Shown here: positions 43,097 to 47,466 of the stretch, one piece after another
Position numbering within the stretch: position 1 is the first letter of the stretch
Layout of the letters: every line of letters begins with the position of its first letter
Source of the DNA: Oscillospiraceae bacterium
GTDB lineage: Bacteria > Bacillota > Clostridia > Oscillospirales > Acutalibacteraceae
DNA: 47,466 bases
NCBI GenBank assembly: GCA_015066245.1
Contig: SVOS01000013.1
Span: forward strand, 1-47,466
Reading direction: 5' to 3'
Translations under genes and position numbers: made by a program
The notes under the pieces: model-generated
The model's database searches: none
Seen by the model: only the letters and a program-made list of their open reading frames with translations
What the model was told of the DNA's origin: nothing

Positions 43097-43984
43097 TCAG
43101 CGCACTCTCTGGTCGCCCCAGAAGAACAGAGCAACTGTGCCGGGACCTGTATGAGAGCCGATGGTTGTGCCGATGTTGAAAATCTCAACCTTGCCCTTAA
43201 GCTTGGGGAAAGCTTCTTCTACAAGCTCTGCAACCATATCTGCATCCTCAAAACAATCAGAGCAACTGATGTAGCAACGGTCGCTATATTCAAGACCATC
43301 TGCTGCATGCTCCTTCATTCGCTCAACGATTTCGGGGATAACCTTCTTTTTACCTCTGATCTTAGAACGAGCAATAAGCTTTCCTTCGTCATTAACGTTA
43401 AGGAGAGGACAAATTCCCAGTACACCGCCGATAAATCCGGAAGCCTTGGAAACTCTGCCGCCTCTTACAAAATAGGTAAGGTCGGTTGTAAAGAACCAGT
43501 GATGGAGGTTAAGCTTGTTGTCCTCAAGCCATTTTGCAAGTGTCTCAATGTCCATTCCCTGTGCTTTAAGCTCAGATGCCTTAGTCATAAGAAGACCGTA
43601 GCCTGAAGATGCAGCAAGTGAATCAACAATTATAATCTTTCTGTCGGGGTACTGCTGGCGTAAGTCCTCAGCAGCAAGACGTACAGAGTTAAATGTGCCG
43701 GAAAGACCTGTAGAAAGTCCGATGTGAAGGATATCTTTACCTTCGTCAAGAATTGTCTTAAAGTAATCCTTGAACTCATCCTGATTGATCTGGCTTGTGG
43801 ATGTCATAACACCGTCTGCCATTGCCTTGTAGAATTCTTTGTATGTAATGGTTTTACCCAGATCGTCGTCATAAGTAGTATCGCCAAGTCTGAAAGTTGT
43901 GCAGATATATCTTACACCAAGTTTATCAAATTTTTCTGCGTCAAGGTCTGCTGTAGAACAACAACTGATTACATATTCGCTCAT
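43097..43984 (-). CDS. DegV family fatty-acid-binding protein (second copy)
   Basis: A 295-residue DegV/FakB-like protein, clearly paralogous to the one at 37671 but of a different subgroup: S-C-C-S-T-A-D-L at the start, T-S-Q-I-N-Q near residue 60, G-L-S-T-G-L-S-G-T-F near 93 and S-H-T-G-P-G-T-V-A-L-F-F near the end. Predicted to bind a fatty acid for phosphorylation by a FakA-type kinase encoded elsewhere. Different FakB paralogues usually prefer saturated or unsaturated chains. Its promoter carries the same palindrome as the other degV gene. Confidence 0.93.
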   Translation of the reverse strand: MSEYVISCCSTADLDAEKFDKLGVRYICTTFRLGDTTYDDDLGKTITYKEFYKAMADGVMTSTSQINQDEFKDYFKTILDEGKDILHIGLSTGLSGTFNSVRLAAEDLRQQYPDRKIIIVDSLAASSGYGLLMTKASELKAQGMDIETLAKWLEDNKLNLHHWFFTTDLTYFVRGGRVSKASGFIGGVLGICPLLNVNDEGKLIARSKIRGKKKVIPEIVERMKEHAADGLEYSDRCYISCSDCFEDADMVAELVEEAFPKLKGKVEIFNIGTTIGSHTGPGTVALFFWGDQRVR

Positions 43985-44017
43985 AATTTCCTCCGTGTAT
44001 TTATTTTTCCATTTTAC

Positions 44018-44046
44018 AGTATATATTTTAGCTACACAATAGGCAA
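44018..44046 (-). promoter_or_regulatory. Promoter of degV copy 2
   Basis: On the minus strand, -35 TTGCCT (44041-44046), 17-bp spacer, -10 TATACT (44018-44023), the same layout as degV copy 1. Confidence 0.65.
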
Positions 44047-44051
44047 CCTAC
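44039..44051. promoter_or_regulatory. Operator-like palindrome ATAGG-CAA-CCTAC over the degV2 -35
   Basis: Matches 12 of 13 bases with the site at degV copy 1 and lies 55 bp from its start codon (54 bp in the other). Confidence 0.6.
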
Positions 44052-44271
44052 TGTCAAAATTTCTACTCTCCTGAAAATTTTGTGCAGTAGAATTTAATAT
44101 TTGCAACTCTACCCACAAGAGAATCCTTGTAACAATGCGGGTTTTCGAGCATTTATATTCAATGTCGTCAGCCATTAATTCTGAATTACGATTTTAACAA
44201 AAAATCTTCTGCTAATCTGACTCGGATTTTTTTCTTCCAATATTAACTATAACACATAAGCCATAGCCATA

Positions 44272-44300
44272 TTGAAACATTCTGTAAAATGTGATATAAT
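44272..44300 (+). promoter_or_regulatory. Promoter of the MFS transporter gene
   Basis: -35 TTGAAA (44272-44277), 17-bp spacer, -10 TATAAT (44295-44300). Confidence 0.7.
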
Positions 44301-44327
44301 AAGATATTATATTTTATGGAGCAAGCT

Positions 44328-45707
44328 ATGAAAACTAAAACCAAAAGCCCCAAGCTCTGGAGTAAGAACTTTACCATTCTTACTTTAGGCTCTTTTGTTT
44401 CTATGCTGGGCAATTCCGTGTCCGGCTACATAATCAGTCTGATGATATTTGATATGACAGGCTCCGTATTTCTGTTCTCTGTATTTACGGTATCCTTTTA
44501 TCTGCCTAAGATGCTGTTCTCCATGTTTGCAGGCGCATATATGGACAGATTCTCTCGCAAGCGAGTTATCTACACCCTCGACTTTACGTCAGCATTTCTT
44601 TATGGCATAATATTTCTGATACTGTTTATGCAGTGGAATTTTTACTGGTTATTCCTCATATTGGTACTTATCGTAGGCAGCATTAACGGCATTTACGAGG
44701 TTGCGTTCAATTCGCTTTTCCCCAATACAATTTCCAGAGACGTTTACTCACGTGCCTACGCTGTATCTTCTATGATTCAGCCTCTTGCTCTTACCATGAT
44801 TCCCGTAGCATCCCTTATCTACTATAATTTCGGCTCAGCTGCTCCTTTGTTTATTTTCAATGTTGTAGCATTCCTCACTGCCGCAATTTTCGAAACTCAC
44901 ATTGACTGCCCTGAAGGGCACATCAGTGCCGAGGAGAAAAAGGTTACTTTCTCCTCTTATAAAGAAGATATCAAAGAAGGCTTTCGCTACACCTCAAAAG
45001 ACAAGGGATTATTCGCCATTACAATATATTTCTGCGTGATGAACTTTGCTTCAGGTGCATACGGAACTCTGGCACTGCCCTTTTTCAGAAGTGCTACCGA
45101 CCATTTTGCAGGCGGAGAAAGGCAGTTTCCGCTTTTATTCTCACTGCTGAAGCATTTGGGTGCATTCGGAGATTGGCTTCAGGGAATATTTGAGTATCTT
45201 TGCAACGACACAGCTACCCTTTATACCTTTGTAATGGCTTTTGGTGTTATCGGAAGACTATTGGGCGGCACAATTCAGTACAAGCTCAAATACAGCCACA
45301 AAATGAGATTTACAATATCTGTAATCTGCTGTGTGCTGATTGGTATTCTTGATATGACAATGCTCTATCTTCCTGCAAGATTTATTATGCTTTGCTGTCT
45401 ACTAACCGGACTTTTGTCCATTGCAGTATATAACATCCGCCTTTCAACCACACAAGCCTACGTTTCTGACGAAAAGCGAGCACGTTTCATCAGCTTTTTT
45501 GAAATGCTTTTTGCCGCAGGTAACATTCTGGGACAGGTACTCTCCGGTATTTTAGGCGAGTTCATTCACGGACGTTTTATAATCTCCGCATTCAATGTAA
45601 TAAATCTTATCGCTCTTTTCGCTGTCATTGTGGCAAACGCTAAGTCCGTCAAAAAGATATACAACATCGAAATCAAAGAGGATTCAAAAGTTAAACCCAA
45701 GGCATAA
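44328..45707 (+). CDS. MFS family transporter
   Basis: A 459-residue membrane protein of the major facilitator superfamily, of the enterobactin-exporter/macrolide-efflux-like type. The first helix starts near residue 15. The loop between helices 2 and 3 has G-A-Y-M-D-R-F-S-R-K-R-V, the superfamily motif. A cytoplasmic loop lies at ~200-225, and helices 7-12 follow. I start at ATG 44328, six bases after GGAG; an ATG four codons upstream would overlap that site. The substrate is unknown (drug or metabolite efflux is likely). Own promoter, monocistronic. Confidence 0.9.
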   Translation: MKTKTKSPKLWSKNFTILTLGSFVSMLGNSVSGYIISLMIFDMTGSVFLFSVFTVSFYLPKMLFSMFAGAYMDRFSRKRVIYTLDFTSAFLYGIIFLILFMQWNFYWLFLILVLIVGSINGIYEVAFNSLFPNTISRDVYSRAYAVSSMIQPLALTMIPVASLIYYNFGSAAPLFIFNVVAFLTAAIFETHIDCPEGHISAEEKKVTFSSYKEDIKEGFRYTSKDKGLFAITIYFCVMNFASGAYGTLALPFFRSATDHFAGGERQFPLLFSLLKHLGAFGDWLQGIFEYLCNDTATLYTFVMAFGVIGRLLGGTIQYKLKYSHKMRFTISVICCVLIGILDMTMLYLPARFIMLCCLLTGLLSIAVYNIRLSTTQAYVSDEKRARFISFFEMLFAAGNILGQVLSGILGEFIHGRFIISAFNVINLIALFAVIVANAKSVKKIYNIEIKEDSKVKPKA

Positions 45708-45713
45708 CAAAAA

Positions 45714-45737
45714 GCTCCCCGCATTTTTACGGGGAGC
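45714..45737. terminator. Terminator between convergent MFS and HAD genes
   Basis: GCTCCCCG/CGGGGAGC stem (45714-45721 with 45730-45737), 8-nt loop. The T run is on the minus strand; it may also stop plus-strand transcripts weakly. Confidence 0.75.
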
Positions 45738-45742
45738 AATAA

Positions 45743-46471
45743 TTATCTTAAAATCAAAGGTTTAACTTTTCTGAAGTCGCCGTCCATAATAGCCCAGTCA
45801 CTTAAAAGCTTGCCGGTAATGGGAGAAGAAATCTCCTGATGGATGTAAAGACTGCGGATGCCAAAATTGTATGCACCGCTGATATCGGAGATAAAGTCGT
45901 TACCAATCATAACAGACTCAATCTTCTTAAGCTTGTACTTTTTGAAAAGTGCATCGAAAAAGTCCACGCTGGGTTTGCTTACGCACTGATCAGAGCTGAT
46001 GAATATGCCGTCAAAGTAGTCATAAAGACCCATCATCTTGAGCTCAGGTACAGTAAAACTACGCTGGGCATTAGAGAGAAGATAAATCTTCTTGCCCTTC
46101 TTTTTGAGGGAATCAAGAAAATCAAGAACACCATCATAAAGCTTGATGAACTTTGTGGATGTACAACGGAAAAAGCTTGCTGTCAGATCAACTTCCTCGT
46201 CGCTGGGGATGTAGCCCTTGATCTCGTAAAGCTCTCTGAAAACAATTCTCAGATCAAAGTCAACATTTGTACGCTTGGGAAATTCTTCCTTAACTCTTGC
46301 TTTCTCTCTTGCACAAAGCTCCTGATAATGCCTGCGAATTTCAAAAACGGAGTAATGGCACTTCTTATAGCCATAAATCATCACCATTTTTTCCCAAAGG
46401 GCATCGCTTTCCTCATCGGTTCTGATATCAATCAGTGTTCCATAGAGGTCAAAAATGTAGTTTTTAAACAT
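45743..46471 (-). CDS. HAD superfamily hydrolase
   Basis: A 242-residue HAD-like enzyme. Motif I is F-D-L-Y-G-T-L (catalytic Asp followed by Tyr at the second position, as in haloacid-dehalogenase-like members rather than typical D-x-D phosphatases). Motif II is L-L-S-N-A-Q, the Lys motif is V-S-K-P, and motif IV is G-N-D-F-I-S-D. A helical cap lies between motifs I and II. I start at ATG 46471, eight bases after AAAGGA; two ATGs upstream are too close or lack a site. The substrate is unknown. Confidence 0.9.
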   Translation of the reverse strand: MFKNYIFDLYGTLIDIRTDEESDALWEKMVMIYGYKKCHYSVFEIRRHYQELCAREKARVKEEFPKRTNVDFDLRIVFRELYEIKGYIPSDEEVDLTASFFRCTSTKFIKLYDGVLDFLDSLKKKGKKIYLLSNAQRSFTVPELKMMGLYDYFDGIFISSDQCVSKPSVDFFDALFKKYKLKKIESVMIGNDFISDISGAYNFGIRSLYIHQEISSPITGKLLSDWAIMDGDFRKVKPLILR

Positions 46472-46618
46472 AACCATATTCCTTTCATAATGAAATGGTC
46501 TCTTAACATGGCAATAGTATAGCACATATAAATCATAAAATATAGTGGTTATTTTTTATTTTTATTGCCAATTTTTGACTTTTAATAAATAATAAGAACG
46601 AAAAAGAAGTTGATAATT

Positions 46619-47245
46619 ATGACAAAACATGAAATAGCTTTAAAAGCAGTAGAAACTCTTAAATCATTATATCCAGACGCCATCTGTTCACTTGAATACT
46701 CTGACCCCTTTGAGCTGCTGATTGCCACCAGACTTTCTGCACAATGCACCGATGCTCGAGTTAATATGGTAACACCAGCACTTTTTCAAAGATTCAAAGG
46801 AGTCGATGACTTCGCTGATGCTGACGTGGAAGAAGTGGGAGAATACATCAAAAGCTGCGGCCTTTATAAGACAAAAGCCAAGGATTTGGTAAAAATGGCT
46901 CAACAGCTGAGAGAACACTTTGATTCTAAGGTGCCTGATTCTATTGAAGCACTGACAACCCTCAGCGGTGTAGGCAGAAAAACCGCAAATCTAATCGTTG
47001 GTGATGTTTACGGCAAGCCTGCCGTTGTTGTGGACACACATTGTATCCGCATTACCAAAAGATTAGGTCTGCACAACGAAAAGGATGCATCAAAAATCGA
47101 AAGAATCCTCAAAGCTCTCCTGCCCCCCGAAGAAAGCAACGACTTCTGTCACAGACTCGTACTCTTCGGCAGAGAAACCTGCACCGCCAGAAACCCCAAA
47201 TGCGACACTTGTCCGCTTGCCGTTTTCTGCACTAAAAACCTGTAA
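46619..47245 (+). CDS. nth: Endonuclease III
   Basis: A 208-residue DNA glycosylase/AP lyase for oxidised pyrimidines in base excision repair. The helix-hairpin-helix L-S-G-V-G-R-K-T-A-N contains catalytic Lys121, and the catalytic Asp139 is in V-V-V-D-T-H. The [4Fe-4S] ligands are Cys188, Cys195, Cys198 and Cys204 in the canonical C-x6-C-x2-C-x5-C spacing. Length is normal. I start at ATG 46619; the ribosome binding site (AAGAAG) is weak and a TTG three codons upstream is possible. Confidence 0.96.
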   Translation: MTKHEIALKAVETLKSLYPDAICSLEYSDPFELLIATRLSAQCTDARVNMVTPALFQRFKGVDDFADADVEEVGEYIKSCGLYKTKAKDLVKMAQQLREHFDSKVPDSIEALTTLSGVGRKTANLIVGDVYGKPAVVVDTHCIRITKRLGLHNEKDASKIERILKALLPPEESNDFCHRLVLFGRETCTARNPKCDTCPLAVFCTKNL

Positions 47246-47307
47246 TCACATAATATTTTCAGCCTGTAAACGCTTAGTAGTTTGCAGGCATATTTTTAGC
47301 AATAAAA

Positions 47308-47333
47308 AACCTCAGAGCCTAAACTCTGAGGTT
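47308..47333. terminator. Terminator downstream of the rRNA operon and nth
   Basis: A perfect 10-bp stem AACCTCAGAG/CTCTGAGGTT (47308-47317 with 47324-47333), 6-nt loop, with a T6 tail on the minus strand, fitting termination of the convergent rRNA transcript. Confidence 0.75.
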
Positions 47334-47432
47334 AACTTTCATTGTGATATACACCCTGAAAACTGAATAAAGTGTAGAGATAAGAGCGTAGTTGAGATTG
47401 GGTAAGACCAAGAGATAACTAAATAAGTTATG

Positions 47433-47466
47433 TGGTCAAGCCCTCGACCTATTAGTACTGCCAAGC
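47433..47466 (-). rRNA. 23S ribosomal RNA, 3' end only
   Basis: The reverse complement of the last bases reads ...AGTACTAATAGGTCGAGGG then CTTGACC, the characteristic 3' end of 23S rRNA in Clostridia. The gene continues beyond the window. The ~100 bases between it and the terminator contain no 5S rRNA. The exact 3' base is approximate. Confidence 0.88.

Larger units (their letters stand above)
43985..44271. other. Intergenic region between divergent degV2 and MFS genes
   Basis: Holds the degV2 promoter and operator (44018-44051), an inverted pair AAATTTCTACT/AGTAGAATTT at about 44058-44099 and otherwise AT-rich DNA. No gene recognised. Confidence 0.5.

Noticed and set aside
45839..46522. A 227-codon frame opposite the HAD gene
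   Set aside because: Antisense to a gene with complete HAD motifs; no start signal.

Overview
The window reads as chromosomal DNA of a low-to-moderate GC, spore-forming member of the Clostridia, most likely Oscillospiraceae/Ruminococcaceae-like. The evidence is AGGAGG-type ribosome binding sites, sigma-A-type promoters, a spoIIE gene, three secreted proteins with dockerin modules, BspA-like leucine-rich repeat proteins, and a clostridial-type IMP dehydrogenase. I cannot name the species. No phage, insertion sequence, CRISPR array or tRNA was seen. The right edge enters the 3' end of a 23S rRNA gene on the minus strand.

Layout. 1-7.9 kb: the end of a CoA-disulfide-reductase-like flavoprotein with a rhodanese domain, a CstA transporter, a VanZ/DUF1295 membrane protein pair, a DinB-like protein, an ADP-ribosylglycohydrolase, a TipA-like MerR regulator, a nitroreductase and a rhodanese lipoprotein. 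Two families of short dispersed repeats lie among these genes. 8-10.6 kb: a large secreted papain-like cysteine protease with a dockerin. 10.9-16.7 kb: a signalling cassette made of a PP2C phosphatase, a single-pass membrane protein with no kinase domain, a frameshifted receptor kinase and an intact receptor kinase. The three membrane proteins share a short T-V-S-V-F-like motif in the cytoplasmic segment. 16.7-22.6 kb: an MmcQ/YjbR protein, a flavin reductase with a PCP-reductase-like tail, and a heterodimeric ABC exporter with a lipoprotein.

22.7-26.0 kb: an iron module (feoA, feoB, a small Cys-rich FeoB-associated protein missed by length filters, and a divergent DtxR-type regulator) with palindromic operators. 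26.2-30.0 kb: two tandem LRR/dockerin proteins. 30.1-38.6 kb: a patatin, a VanW protein, a serpin lipoprotein, an orphan PqqD-like protein, SpoIIE, a hemolysin III protein and a DegV protein. 38.7-47.3 kb: IMP dehydrogenase, a membrane sulfatase-fold enzyme, a divergent XRE regulator/unknown protein pair with twin palindromic operators, a second DegV protein, an MFS transporter, a HAD hydrolase and endonuclease III.

The most interesting signals are the kinase/phosphatase cassette with its repeated candidate phospho-acceptor motif, the same palindrome overlapping the -35 element of both degV promoters at the same distance from the start codon, the Fur-independent-looking feo control region, and the XRE operator pair. 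All functional statements come from reading motifs and architecture; no database search was run.
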